64,000 nucleotides of DNA from G965267185 sp965267185 (GCA_965267185.1 OZ253937.1:1922001-1986000); one strand, 5' to 3'. Shown: positions 51,251 to 60,741, numbered from the stretch's first letter. The notes: generated by a model not told the origin, from the letters alone. A program made the numbers and translations.

Positions 51251-53586
51251 ACTTTCTCTGTACGAGAGGTTTGGTTGTCACGCTGTTTGATGTCTTCCAC
51301 CGCCATCAGTATCGCCTCCGGGGTCGCCGGCGCATCGAGGCGCGGCATGTGACGATAACCGTCAACACGCGAAACAGCATCGCGGATCGCCAGCCAAACC
51401 GATAACGCAAGCATCAATGGTGGTTCACCGACGGCTTTCGAGCGAAATATCGTCGGTTCACGATTGGGCGCATCTTCGAGAATATGCACGTTGAAGACCG
51501 GCGGCACGTCGCGGCTTCCGGGAATTTTGTAGGTCGACGGGCCATGGGTCAGCAACCGGCCGGACTCGTCCCACACCAGCTCTTCCGATGTCAGCCACCC
51601 CTGCCCCTGAACGAAGGCACCTTCGATTTGGCCAAGATCGATCGCCGGGTTCAACGAGTTGCCGCAGTCTTGCAGAATGTCGGTCCGTAGTACCCGGCTC
51701 TCTCCGGTCAACGTGTCGATCACCACTTCCGCAACTGCGGCACCGTAGGTGAAGTAGTAAAAGGGATTGCCGATCAGAGATTTGGCATCCCAGCTCAACC
51801 CCGGTGTGCTGTAGTAGCCGGTCGCCGATAGCGACACGCGCTCGTCCCATGTGAGCTGTGCGAGCTCGCCGAACGACAAGCTTTCGTTGCCGGCATATAC
51901 GCGGTTCTGGCGAAACTCGATGGCATCGGCACCGACGCCGAAGTGAGCCGCGGCAACATCGGCCATACGCGCCTTTATGGTGTTTGCCGCATTGAACGCC
52001 GCCATGCCGTTCAGGTCGGAACCCGCCGAGGCAGCAGTCGCCGCGGTATTGGGAACTTTGTCGGTACGGGTCGCCGATATCTTGATGTTGTCGAGATCGA
52101 TCTGAAACACCGACGCCACCACCTGGGCCACCTTGGTGAACAGGCCCTGCCCCATTTCCGTGCCGCCATGGTTTAGGTGGACGCTGCCGTCGGTATAAAC
52201 GTGGACCAACGCACCGGCCTGATTGAGCTTCGGCGTGTTGAACGAAATGCCGAACTTTACCGGCATCAGGGCGACGCCCTTCTTGAGCGTGCTGTGGGCT
52301 GCGTTGAAGGCATCGGCCGCTTCGGACATCGCGTCGAAATCAATTTCCGATCGTAGCCGGTCGACCAGCGGAACGATGATATTGTCCTTCACCGTCTGCT
52401 GGTACGGCGTCACGTTGCGGTCGTCGGTACCGTAATAGTTGACGGCGCGGATCTCATCGACGGAGCGGCCCAATATGCGCGCGATGTGTTCGATCACGGT
52501 TTCGATCACCAGCATGCCCTGGGGGCCGCCGAACCCGCGAAAGGCGGTGTTCGACACCGTGTTGGTTTTGCAGGGATAACCACGCAGCCGGGCGTTGGGC
52601 AGGTAGTAGCAATTGTCGGCGTGGCATAACGCGCGGGCCAACACGCCGGGGCTCAAGTCGGCAACGTTGCCGGAGCGCATCGCCATCAGAATATCTATGC
52701 CTTCGATCCGCCCCTCATCGTGGAAGCCGACGTCGTAGCGGAATAGAAAGTCGTGTCGCTTGCCGGTTACGATCATGTCGTCGTCACGGCGCAGGCGAAG
52801 CTTCGCCGGCCGGTCGCAATGGTTCGCCAATAGGGCCGCCAGAGCCGCGATGATTGTCGCCTGGCTCTCTTTACCGCCGAAGGCGCCGCCCATGCGCCGC
52901 ACTTCGACGTTCACCGCGTTGGTCGGCACGCCAAGCACATGCGCGATACCGTGCTGAACCTCGCTGGGATGCTGGGTCGAGCTATAGATATCGAGATCGC
53001 CGTTATCGTGGGGAACCGCCAGAGCGATATGGCTTTCCAAATAAAAATGATCTTGGCCGCCGCAACGAACCTCGCCATCTACACGATGGCTGGCTTTGGC
53101 GATCGCCGTGTCAGGATCACCAATCGTCATGATTTGTGGCGGATAGGTATAGGACTCCTGCTCGAGCGCCTGTTCGATATCGAGCACCGCCGGGCGCTCT
53201 TCGTATTCCACTTTCACCAAAGCCGCAGCAGCGCGTGCCTGGTCGTAACTATCCGCCGCAACCGCAACCACCGGCGCACCGACATAGTCGACGAACCCCG
53301 CCGCCAGAATCGGTTCGCCCTCGAATACCGGGCCGATATTGTTGTCGCCGGGAATGTCGTCGGCTGACACAACGGCGCGCACGCCATCCGCCGCGCGCGC
53401 CGCTGATGCATCGATCGATACGATGCCTGCATGAGCATGCGGACTGGTGACCAGCGCGACTTCCAAGGTGCCGGGCAACAGGGGCATGTCATCGATATAG
53501 CGCGCCGCGCCGGTAACGTGGCCGCGGGCGCTGTCATGGCGGACCTTGGAATGGACCGCGCCGACGATGTCGCTGTCGACCGTCAT
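51247..53586 (-). CDS. xdhB: Xanthine dehydrogenase, molybdopterin-binding subunit
   Basis: A 779-residue large subunit. Markers are GGQDHFYLESHIALAVP, the molybdopterin segments MGGAFGGKE and TAFRGFGGPQGM, and the C-terminal VGEPPLMLALSV whose Glu is the catalytic base. It oxidises hypoxanthine to xanthine and xanthine to urate. Its start overlaps the xdhA stop by 4 bp, and its stop overlaps the ATPase start. Such enzymes need XdhC for cofactor sulfuration; no xdhC gene is in the window. Confidence 0.95.
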   Translation of the reverse strand: MTVDSDIVGAVHSKVRHDSARGHVTGAARYIDDMPLLPGTLEVALVTSPHAHAGIVSIDASAARAADGVRAVVSADDIPGDNNIGPVFEGEPILAAGFVDYVGAPVVAVAADSYDQARAAAALVKVEYEERPAVLDIEQALEQESYTYPPQIMTIGDPDTAIAKASHRVDGEVRCGGQDHFYLESHIALAVPHDNGDLDIYSSTQHPSEVQHGIAHVLGVPTNAVNVEVRRMGGAFGGKESQATIIAALAALLANHCDRPAKLRLRRDDDMIVTGKRHDFLFRYDVGFHDEGRIEGIDILMAMRSGNVADLSPGVLARALCHADNCYYLPNARLRGYPCKTNTVSNTAFRGFGGPQGMLVIETVIEHIARILGRSVDEIRAVNYYGTDDRNVTPYQQTVKDNIIVPLVDRLRSEIDFDAMSEAADAFNAAHSTLKKGVALMPVKFGISFNTPKLNQAGALVHVYTDGSVHLNHGGTEMGQGLFTKVAQVVASVFQIDLDNIKISATRTDKVPNTAATAASAGSDLNGMAAFNAANTIKARMADVAAAHFGVGADAIEFRQNRVYAGNESLSFGELAQLTWDERVSLSATGYYSTPGLSWDAKSLIGNPFYYFTYGAAVAEVVIDTLTGESRVLRTDILQDCGNSLNPAIDLGQIEGAFVQGQGWLTSEELVWDESGRLLTHGPSTYKIPGSRDVPPVFNVHILEDAPNREPTIFRSKAVGEPPLMLALSVWLAIRDAVSRVDGYRHMPRLDAPATPEAILMAVEDIKQRDNQTSRTEKV

Positions 53587-54986
53587 AAAGCCATCACTTC
53601 CACATCTTCACCCGCAAGATCGCGGAACAGCCGCATAAATAGATTTTCCGCCACACCCAAGCGGTAGGCAGCACTCGCGCGGTGGTCGCCGATCGGTGAG
53701 AAATCCTTGCCGATCTCGGCAGCCGCCTGCCGGGCCGTATCCTCGGACCAGACTTGCCCGGTCAACGCGGCCTCGCAATTGATCGCACGTTTCGGCGTCG
53801 CCGCCATGCCACCAAAGGCAACCCGTGCGGCAGTGACCACGCCGTCTTCGAGGGTCAGCCGGAACGCACCGATCACGGAGGAAATGTCCTGATCGTAACG
53901 TTTGGAAATCTTGTAGGTGCGGAATACCTGTCCAGCGCTGAGCTTGGGAAGTCGTACGCTTTCGATCACTTCGTCTTTCGCCAGGTCGGTTTTGCGATAG
54001 TCGAGAAAGAAATCTTCCAACGGAAGTTCCCGAGCCCCGGAAAGTCCGCGTAATGTCAGGGTCGAACCGAGGGCGATCAAACAAGGCGGCGTATCGCCGA
54101 TGGGCGAGGCATTGCCAATATTGCCGCCGATCGTCCCCACGTTGCGGATTTGCCGCGAGCCGATGCGGTGAATGAGAATGCCGAAGGAGGGGTAAGCCGC
54201 TTCGATAAGAGGAAGAGCGTCGGTATAGGTCACCGCCGCACCGATGGTTATATGTGTGTCGCTTTCCTCGATCTGCCGCAACTCGTCGACATTCTGCGTA
54301 TAGATCGTCACCGGGAAGGTCTTGCGTTCCTTGCTGAACAGCAAACCGAGATCGGTGCCGCCGGACAACAATGGTGCGTCGGGATATTCGGTGCGCCGCG
54401 CAATCAGCGCGTCGATAGTCTTCGGCGCGAAATAACGTTGGCCATCGATCTCGTACGCGTCGATCGACTGTATGCCGGGGGAGCCACCGTCATCGCCATC
54501 GTCCACAGCGACAGCGCAGGCAGCACGGGCGGCGTCGACAATCGACCTATAACCGGTGCACCGGCACAGATTGCCCGCAAGCGCATCGTGGATGACATCG
54601 TCGGTCACGGTTTCACCGCTATGGCGCAGCGCGTGGAGCGCCATAACAAAACCGGGGGTGCAGAAGCCGCACTGGGTGCCGTCTTCCTCGACGATAGCTT
54701 GCTGGACACGTTCCAACTCCCCACGCTTTTCCGCCAAGCCTTCGACGGTGGTAACTTTGGCACCATCGAGTTGGCCGACAGCGAGCAAACATGAGTTGAC
54801 GGCTTCGCGCCGGTCGGAGCCGTTGCGCACCATAACGATGGTGCAAGCGCCACAATCGCCCTCGGCGCACCCTTCCTTGGTACCCGTGAGTCCGGCCCTT
54901 TCACGCAAGAAATCCAGTGCCGTCATCGTTGGCGACACGGAAGCCTCCTCACGAAGCTCGCCGTTCAAGATGAAGTTGATCGCCAC
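53583..54986 (-). CDS. xdhA: Xanthine dehydrogenase, iron-sulfur/FAD subunit
   Basis: A 467-residue small subunit. Two [2Fe-2S] sites: Cys40, Cys45, Cys48 and Cys66 (GCAEGDCGAC and NSCLL), then Cys106, Cys109, Cys141 and Cys143 (CGFCTPGFVM and LCRCTGY). The FAD domain starts at about 180, with LSGGTDLGLLFSKE and TIGGNIGNASPIGDTPP. Electrons flow from the molybdenum centre through these to NAD. Start GTG 54986, with the normal N-terminus INFILNGE. It lies 25 bp after puuD. Confidence 0.95.
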   Translation of the reverse strand: MAINFILNGELREEASVSPTMTALDFLRERAGLTGTKEGCAEGDCGACTIVMVRNGSDRREAVNSCLLAVGQLDGAKVTTVEGLAEKRGELERVQQAIVEEDGTQCGFCTPGFVMALHALRHSGETVTDDVIHDALAGNLCRCTGYRSIVDAARAACAVAVDDGDDGGSPGIQSIDAYEIDGQRYFAPKTIDALIARRTEYPDAPLLSGGTDLGLLFSKERKTFPVTIYTQNVDELRQIEESDTHITIGAAVTYTDALPLIEAAYPSFGILIHRIGSRQIRNVGTIGGNIGNASPIGDTPPCLIALGSTLTLRGLSGARELPLEDFFLDYRKTDLAKDEVIESVRLPKLSAGQVFRTYKISKRYDQDISSVIGAFRLTLEDGVVTAARVAFGGMAATPKRAINCEAALTGQVWSEDTARQAAAEIGKDFSPIGDHRASAAYRLGVAENLFMRLFRDLAGEDVEVMAL

Positions 54987-55011
54987 CGGTTTATCTCATC
55001 CGTTCCTTGGT

Positions 55012-56211
55012 CTACTCGACGTTCGCGCCCGCGCGAATCCACGCACCAAGCAACTGCCGTTCTTCAGCCGTCATGCCGCTTTCGTTGCCCAACGGCATCG
55101 TATCGGTATCGACCGACGTTTTTTTGATAGCCGTCGCGTGCTTGCGAATTTCCGCCGCGGTATCGAAGCGAATGTTTTTCGGCGGCGCATCGAAATCTTC
55201 ATTGGTCGGGCGCGCGGCGTGACAAGCCAGACAATGGGAGTCGATCACCGCGCGAACTTCCGTAAAGGCAACGTCTCCGCCCGACGCCGCCAACCGGTCG
55301 GCCTGCAATGTGGGCAGCGACGCCCATACGGCGGCGGCGACGAAAATCACGACGGCTGCCGGTATCGGCCATAGCGACGGGGTGCCCGCGTTGCGCAGAT
55401 TGAACCAGTGCCGGACCAAGGCTCCTGAAACAGATATGACAATCAGCAACGCCCACCCTTGGGGATGCCCGAAGGTCATCGGGTAGTGGCTGCTGATCAT
55501 GATGAACAGCACCGGAAGGGTTAGATAGTTGTTGTGCACCGAACGCTGCTTCGCCCGCTTACCGAACCACGGGTCCGGTTCGTCGCCAGCGGTACGCGCC
55601 GCGATCAGATTGCGCTGCGAGGGAATGATCCGCGCAAAAACATTGATGACCATCACGATGCCAATGAGGGCACCGACGTGAACGTAGGCCGCCCGGCCGG
55701 TGAATAGCTGGCTCAGGCCAATCGCGACTAAGCACAATACGATCACCGAGATCGTGTTCGCCACGAGCGGGTTTTCCCGGCCGAACCGCGAGGAAAACAG
55801 GGCATCGTAGGCGAACCAGCCCACAATCAGCGTGCCCACACCGATTCCAACAGCTTCAAGGCGCGTCAGATCGGCGATACTCGCATCGATGAGGAAGGCC
55901 TCAGAGCCGAGATAGTAAACAATGGCCAGCAGGAGCACGCCGGTGATACCGGTGAAATAAGCTTCCCATTTGAACCAGTGGAGTGTGCGCGGAATCGTCG
56001 CCGGGGCGATTAGAAACTTATCGACTTCGTAAAACCCGCCGCTGTGCACCATCCATAGCTCGCCTTCGACGCCTTGTTTACCGGGCGCCGGTTGCTCGAG
56101 ATGGGCATCGAGCCACATGAAGAAAAACGACGAGCCGATCCAGGCGATGCCGGCAATCACATGAGCCCAACGGATGACCAAGTTTAGCCAGTCGAGAATC
56201 ACAGTTTCCAT
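55012..56211 (-). CDS. puuD: Urate hydroxylase PuuD
   Basis: A 399-residue membrane protein. Eight or so helices begin with LVIRWAHVIAGIAWIGSSFFFMWLD, followed by a C-terminal cytochrome c domain with CLACH (Cys327, Cys330, His331) and a likely axial Met372 in TMPLGN. PuuD is the membrane cytochrome-linked urate oxidase that converts urate to 5-hydroxyisourate and passes electrons to the respiratory chain rather than to oxygen directly. It stands between uraD and xdhA, the natural pathway position. Confidence 0.93.
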   Translation of the reverse strand: METVILDWLNLVIRWAHVIAGIAWIGSSFFFMWLDAHLEQPAPGKQGVEGELWMVHSGGFYEVDKFLIAPATIPRTLHWFKWEAYFTGITGVLLLAIVYYLGSEAFLIDASIADLTRLEAVGIGVGTLIVGWFAYDALFSSRFGRENPLVANTISVIVLCLVAIGLSQLFTGRAAYVHVGALIGIVMVINVFARIIPSQRNLIAARTAGDEPDPWFGKRAKQRSVHNNYLTLPVLFIMISSHYPMTFGHPQGWALLIVISVSGALVRHWFNLRNAGTPSLWPIPAAVVIFVAAAVWASLPTLQADRLAASGGDVAFTEVRAVIDSHCLACHAARPTNEDFDAPPKNIRFDTAAEIRKHATAIKKTSVDTDTMPLGNESGMTAEERQLLGAWIRAGANVE

Positions 56212-56217
56212 GCCTGC

Positions 56218-56739
56218 TTACTCCGCAACGGTATCCAAAATACGCAAACTGACGATACGCGCGATGTTGCGCATCGCTTCCGAGATCTCGGTTTCCGGTT
56301 CATTGTTCAACCGGTCCTGGAAGGCCGCCAAAATCGACGCCTTGGTATGATCGCGAACGGCGATGATGAAGGGAAAGCCGAACCGGGTTTGGTAGTCGGT
56401 GTTAAGCTGGTGGAAGAGAGCGAACTCGTCGTCGGTCAGTTGGTCGAGACCTGCACCCGCTTGTTCGCGCGCGGAACTGGCGGTGAGTTCGCCGGCGCGC
56501 GCGGCTTTCCCGGCTAAATCGGGATGCGCGCGAATCAAGGCTAGCTGCTCGTCTTGCGCCGCCGTATTCATCACGTCGACGAGTTGGGCAACGAGAGCCT
56601 CCCGTGACGCGAAGGGGCGCGACGCAGCGGCGCGTTCGACAAGCCACGGAGAGTTTTCGAATACCTCCCCTAGCACGTCGACGAAATCGGCGGCGTTGCC
56701 ACCGTTGATTTCAGCCAATGTCACCGTACGCACTGCCAT
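56218..56739 (-). CDS. uraD: 2-oxo-4-hydroxy-4-carboxy-5-ureidoimidazoline (OHCU) decarboxylase
   Basis: A 173-residue helical protein. The active-site region RAHPDLAGKAA carries the catalytic His, followed by LNTDYQTRFGFPFIIAVRDHTK, the diagnostic substrate-binding stretch. It decarboxylates OHCU to (S)-allantoin after UraH. It is the first gene of the minus-strand uraD-puuD-xdhAB-ABC transporter run, 6 bp before puuD, and divergent from the deaminase gene. Confidence 0.94.
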   Translation of the reverse strand: MAVRTVTLAEINGGNAADFVDVLGEVFENSPWLVERAAASRPFASREALVAQLVDVMNTAAQDEQLALIRAHPDLAGKAARAGELTASSAREQAGAGLDQLTDDEFALFHQLNTDYQTRFGFPFIIAVRDHTKASILAAFQDRLNNEPETEISEAMRNIARIVSLRILDTVAE

Positions 56740-57133
56740 CCCTCAAATACCACCCACCCGTTCGACCGTCGCGCACCCTCCCCCATAGAGCTTGGCCGTC
56801 GGCTCACCGACCGCCAAAACCCGCGTTTACTCCGATCGAGGAAGATGCGGATGGTTCCTTGCGCGTCTTAATTGTTTTGGGCACTCGAACCGAGTTCAAA
56901 CGCCGCGACGCGTGCGCATTTCTTATTATCGCGCGATTAGCGTACATCGGTATTCGCACAATGGCGAGCCCTTCTTCGCCAATCGAAAAACGGTCCCGGC
57001 AGGCGCTGGATGGACCCCTGATTGCATTTTCAACAGTGTTTAACGTCGATAGCGACGTGATACGGTCTGAATTCTAAGCGGCGTGGCGTTTTAACAGCAC
57101 CAGTGCGCGACGGAACAAGGGAGCACAAAAGGC
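56740..57133. other. 394-bp divergent promoter region
   Basis: It lies between the uraD start (minus) and the deaminase start (plus), so it must hold the promoters of the main purine operon and of the deaminase gene. I see no strong palindrome. A reading frame across 56718-57077 overlaps the uraD start and has no family features; I do not accept it as a gene. Confidence 0.6.
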
Positions 57134-57604
57134 ATGGACCGGAATAATTTCATGCGGCGGGCAATCGCACTTGCTGAAGAGAACGTGGCCAGCAGCGGCG
57201 GCGGCCCCTTCGGCGCCGTGGTCGTGCACAACGGCCGTATTGTCGGCGAAGGGACCAACCAGGTTACCGGCTCCCACGATCCCACGGCCCATGCCGAAGT
57301 CGTCGCTATTCGAGCAGCGTGCACCGAGCTCGGCACGTTCAGCCTTGCCGGATGCGAAATCTATGCAAGCTGTGAGCCCTGTCCCATGTGCCTGAGTGCG
57401 ATTTATTGGGCACGCATCGAACGCATTTTCTATGGCAATACCAAAGTCGACGCCGCCGCAATCGGCTTCGACGACGATCATATTTATCGCGAGATCGCGC
57501 TTCCGGTCAGCGACCGTGCTATTCCCACCGCGCAGATTTTGAGCGAGGAAGCCATCTCCGCTTTCCGGGCATGGGAAAACGCAGACGATAAAATCGAGTA
57601 CTAA
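57134..57604 (+). CDS. Guanine deaminase (CDA-like nucleoside deaminase)
   Basis: A 156-residue zinc deaminase. The zinc and proton-shuttle residues are His53 and Glu55 (THAE-like TAHAEVVAIR) with Cys83 and Cys86 (EPCPMC). The C-terminal swapped helix region ends ENADDKIEY. Its sequence resembles the short Bacillus-type guanine deaminase more than TadA, and TadA would normally have a different C-terminus; here the purine context favours guanine to xanthine. The ribosome site is AAGGGAG. Converges with allA, 6 bp apart. Confidence 0.82.
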   Translation: MDRNNFMRRAIALAEENVASSGGGPFGAVVVHNGRIVGEGTNQVTGSHDPTAHAEVVAIRAACTELGTFSLAGCEIYASCEPCPMCLSAIYWARIERIFYGNTKVDAAAIGFDDDHIYREIALPVSDRAIPTAQILSEEAISAFRAWENADDKIEY

Positions 57605-57610
57605 AACGAA

Positions 57611-58120
57611 TCAGGTCGAGCCGTCGAGTTCGACCGTTATCTGTTCGTCCGGCGGGAAGCGGAATTCGTCGCAATTCTCGCCGGGGCCGCCTCGGTCGAC
57701 AACGAGAAAACGACCCGGCTCGTACAATGCGCATAGTGGAAAATGCCAGAGACCTTTGCGGTAGTTCACCCCACGGCCATCGGTTATCAGGAATACGGTG
57801 AGATCGCTCGCGCTGAATGGCGGATCGCCATTCGTGACTGCCACCAGATAGGGATGATTGCCCAACGGCACGAAGAGCTGACTGCCGAGCGGATGGCGCT
57901 CAACCATGTCGATGACGACCGGCAGCGGTCTTGGCTGACCGACAAAAATGCTGACAGTGGGGCGGCCCCCTTCGTCGTCAGCATCGATAAACGCTAAATC
58001 GTCATAGCGTTGCGCGGTGTCATCGTTTATCGCGAGCGGCGTTTTCGACCCGGCATCGATAACGTCGCCGAACGGCGCAAACGCCTCCGCTGTCAGGGAT
58101 CGCGGCTTCAGACTAATCAT
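57611..58120 (-). CDS. allA: Ureidoglycolate lyase
   Basis: A 169-residue cupin-like protein beginning MISLKPRSLTAEAFAPFGDVI, with ERHPLGSQLFVPLG and YRKGLWHFPLCAL, typical of AllA. It splits ureidoglycolate to glyoxylate and urea. ATG 58120 overlaps the allantoicase stop by 8 bp; the longer frame to 58285 is not conserved. Together with alc and puuE it completes allantoin breakdown to glyoxylate and two ureas. Confidence 0.92.
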   Translation of the reverse strand: MISLKPRSLTAEAFAPFGDVIDAGSKTPLAINDDTAQRYDDLAFIDADDEGGRPTVSIFVGQPRPLPVVIDMVERHPLGSQLFVPLGNHPYLVAVTNGDPPFSASDLTVFLITDGRGVNYRKGLWHFPLCALYEPGRFLVVDRGGPGENCDEFRFPPDEQITVELDGST

Positions 58121-59123
58121 CGAAATCGACCGTTCCGTAGATCCGCAACCGGCTGATCCCGCCATCGGGAATGTTGTTGAACCTGATATGCGACACCGGT
58201 CCGATATCCGTGTTGACCTCGTCGGCGTAAAAATGCTGCCGGTCCATTTCCAGCTTTTGCTCGGGTAACAGAACGGGCCAGGCACCGGCCTCGGTCACTG
58301 CTTCGTCGTCGTTCTCGTCGGTTAACAACGCCGCCTGTATCGAACAACGGTCGGGATAGTTCCCTTTAAAATGAGCGGTATCGACTTCGACGCGCGTTAT
58401 CCGGCCCGGCTTACCCAGTGCTGCGACGAGCCAATCCGCACCGCCATCCCGCCGGCGGCGTGTCTCCCAACCATCGCCCATGTTTACGCCGCGCCCCGGC
58501 ACAAAGATTCGCCAAGGCGGCCCATAATGAGAATCACTATAGCCGATGACCCGGCCGCCATTCGCAATGGCCGAAAGCTCGTATTCGGCGGTCCGGTCAA
58601 TGTCGGCGACATTCCAGACCGGCTGGCCGTAAATACGCAGGCGGGCGATCCCGCCATCGGGAAAAATGTTCACGCGAACGGTGTCGAAGGCATCTGTGTT
58701 TGCGACCGGCATAAAGTTTTTGCAATCGCCGGCGATCGAGCACTGTGCAACGACGGTTTGCCAATCATTGTCCTCAGGCTCCCGGCCGTTACCCATCGCG
58801 CCTTCGAGCGAGAATCCCGGCGGGTAATTACCGGTGAAATAGCTGGTATCGACCTCGACCCCATGGAGTTGGCCTGCATGGGCCAAGCGGACAATGCAAT
58901 GATCGTGACCGCCCTGGCGCCGGCGACGGCTCTCCCATCCGTCCATCCACTTGCCGTTGTCATCGTACTTGTCGGGGTAAAAAACCGGATCGGAATCCTG
59001 CAGCATGCGCTCCTTAGCGGCGAAAAATTCATCGCTCGCGCTGGTGGCGACAGCGCCGAGAGATGCGCTCGCCAGATTGACATAGCGGGTGGTGAAGTTC
59101 GGCGGTGTGATTTCGTCTGTCAT
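58113..59123 (-). CDS. alc: Allantoicase
   Basis: A 336-residue protein built from two similar jelly-roll halves. Each half has DGWESRRRRxxGxDHCIVRLAHAG or DGWETRRRRDGGADWLVAALGKPG, then GNYPPGF or GNYPDRC, and a closing GGIARLRIYG or GGISRLRIYG. It hydrolyses allantoate to ureidoglycolate and urea. ATG 59123 (MTDEITPPNFT) is preferred over an upstream start. It lies 7 bp after puuE and overlaps allA. Confidence 0.94.
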   Translation of the reverse strand: MTDEITPPNFTTRYVNLASASLGAVATSASDEFFAAKERMLQDSDPVFYPDKYDDNGKWMDGWESRRRRQGGHDHCIVRLAHAGQLHGVEVDTSYFTGNYPPGFSLEGAMGNGREPEDNDWQTVVAQCSIAGDCKNFMPVANTDAFDTVRVNIFPDGGIARLRIYGQPVWNVADIDRTAEYELSAIANGGRVIGYSDSHYGPPWRIFVPGRGVNMGDGWETRRRRDGGADWLVAALGKPGRITRVEVDTAHFKGNYPDRCSIQAALLTDENDDEAVTEAGAWPVLLPEQKLEMDRQHFYADEVNTDIGPVSHIRFNNIPDGGISRLRIYGTVDFDD

Positions 59124-59130
59124 GGAAATA

Positions 59131-60054
59131 CTAGGCCTCGGCCGGCGCGGGGAACTGGGCCCGCCAGTGGCGCGCGATGTCGACGCGGCGGCAAAACCAC
59201 ACATTGTCCTGACTTTGTGCGTAGTCGATGAATCGCTTCAACGCCTGAAAACGGCCAGGGCGGCCCACCAGGCGGCAGTGCAACCCGACTGACAACATTT
59301 TCGGGCTGGTCGCCCCCTCTTGGTAGAGCGTATCGAAGCTATCTTTTAGATAGCTGAAAAATTGATCGCCTGAGTTGAACCCCTGGGCCGTGGCGAAACG
59401 CATATCGTTGGCGTCGAGCGTATACGGCACGACGAGATGGGCCTTGCCTTCGACCGTTGTCCAAAACGGTAGTTCATCGTTGTAGTCGTCGGCGTCATAG
59501 AGAAACCCGCCTTCTTCAGCGACCAGCCGGCGGGTGTTCTCGCTGGTGCGTCCGGTGTACCAGCCCAGGGGACGTTCGCCCGCAACGCGGGTTTGGATCT
59601 CAATGGCCTTCTGCAGGTGCTCACGTTCGACATCCTCGGGCACATATTGATAATCAATCCACCGGTAGCCGTGGCTGCAGATCTCAAAGCCTGACGCCAT
59701 CGCCGCCTCGGCGACCGCCGGATGGCGCTCCAACGCCATGGCCGCGGCGAAGATCGTTACCGGTATCTGCCGTTCCTGGAAGAGCCGGAACAGCCGCCAC
59801 ACGCCGACGCGGCTGCCGTACTCGTAGAACGACTCCATGCTCATATGGCGAACGCCGGGAAGCGCACGGGCGCCGATGATTTCGGAGAGGAAAGCTTCCG
59901 ACGCCTCGTCTCCGTGCAGGATCGTATTCTCCGCACCCTCTTCGTAGTTGATCACGAACTGCACCGCCAGCCGCGCGCCGTCAGGCCAATTTGGGTCGGG
60001 CGGTGTGGGGCCGTAGCCGACCAGGTCACGGGGGTAAGTTTGTTCTGACGCCAT
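59131..60054 (-). CDS. puuE: Allantoinase PuuE
   Basis: A 307-residue polysaccharide-deacetylase-fold protein. It begins MASEQTYPRDLVGYGPTPPDPNWPDGARLAVQFVINYEEGAENTIL; CSHGYRWIDYQ and GWYTGRTSENTRRL are strong PuuE marks. It hydrolyses allantoin to allantoate without the metal-amidohydrolase fold of classical AllB. First gene of puuE-alc-allA on the minus strand, divergent from uraH, with 174 bp between. Confidence 0.94.
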   Translation of the reverse strand: MASEQTYPRDLVGYGPTPPDPNWPDGARLAVQFVINYEEGAENTILHGDEASEAFLSEIIGARALPGVRHMSMESFYEYGSRVGVWRLFRLFQERQIPVTIFAAAMALERHPAVAEAAMASGFEICSHGYRWIDYQYVPEDVEREHLQKAIEIQTRVAGERPLGWYTGRTSENTRRLVAEEGGFLYDADDYNDELPFWTTVEGKAHLVVPYTLDANDMRFATAQGFNSGDQFFSYLKDSFDTLYQEGATSPKMLSVGLHCRLVGRPGRFQALKRFIDYAQSQDNVWFCRRVDIARHWRAQFPAPAEA

Positions 60055-60228
60055 CCTGCTTCTCTCAATTCGCCCAGTAGCGATAGCTATCACATGCGGT
60101 GTTCAAGTTACCATTCGTAGTTACCGCGTCCAGCATCGCGCATAAAGCCACAGCAAGGCCTGCCGACAATCACTGGCGGCACGGCTCGACATGAGCTAAG
60201 GCTGATCCAAATCGCGTGGAGATGAAGG

Positions 60229-60582
60229 ATGGCAGGACTTTCCACACACGTTCTGGATACCGCACAGGGAACACCCGCGGCCGGTGTCCGCATCGAATTG
60301 TTCGAGGTCGCAGGCGAACAGCGCACGCTGATCTGCGAGACCGTGACCAACCTGGACGGACGTACCGACGCGCCCCTGATCGGCGCCGAAGAAATGCGCG
60401 CCAGCGCATTCGAAATCGTTTTTCATGTGGGTGCATACTTCGCCAGCCATGCTCCGGCGGCATCGCAACCGGGGTTTCTCGACATCGTACCTGTTCGATT
60501 CACCATCGCCGACCCGTCGCAGCACTATCATGTGCCACTCTTGGCGAGCCCTTGGAGCTACACCACTTACCGGGGCAGTTAA
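60229..60582 (+). CDS. uraH: 5-hydroxyisourate hydrolase
   Basis: A 117-residue transthyretin-like protein. HVLDTAQGTPAAGV near the start carries the first catalytic His, HYHVPLLASPWSYTTYRGS at the end carries the C-terminal YRGS signature. It hydrolyses 5-hydroxyisourate (the PuuD product) to OHCU, which UraD decarboxylates. Single gene on the plus strand, divergent from puuE; a 24-bp inverted repeat lies 30 bp after its stop. Confidence 0.95.
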   Translation: MAGLSTHVLDTAQGTPAAGVRIELFEVAGEQRTLICETVTNLDGRTDAPLIGAEEMRASAFEIVFHVGAYFASHAPAASQPGFLDIVPVRFTIADPSQHYHVPLLASPWSYTTYRGS

Positions 60583-60611
60583 GGCCCGCCGCTACAGAAT
60601 TTCGACGCTAC

Positions 60612-60635
60612 AAATGTTGAGCTATATCAACATTT
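60612..60635. repeat. Perfect 9-bp inverted repeat
   Basis: AAATGTTGA (60612-60620), spacer GCTATA, TCAACATTT (60627-60635). Low GC and no T-run make a terminator unlikely. It may be an operator for the glycine-zipper lipoprotein gene at 60788, or one that affects uraH. Confidence 0.65.
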
Positions 60636-60741
60636 CGCTGGCTCAGAGGGCGTAGTCTCGCCTTGGTTAGGCCATAATCCGGACGGCAGTATCGCACTGG
60701 CGTCAAATCGGCACACGGCGCTACAAAATTCCGAGATAGCA

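Noticed and set aside
56718..57077. 119-codon frame between uraD and the deaminase gene
   Set aside because: It overlaps the uraD start on the other strand and has no conserved motif; the gap is better seen as a divergent promoter region.
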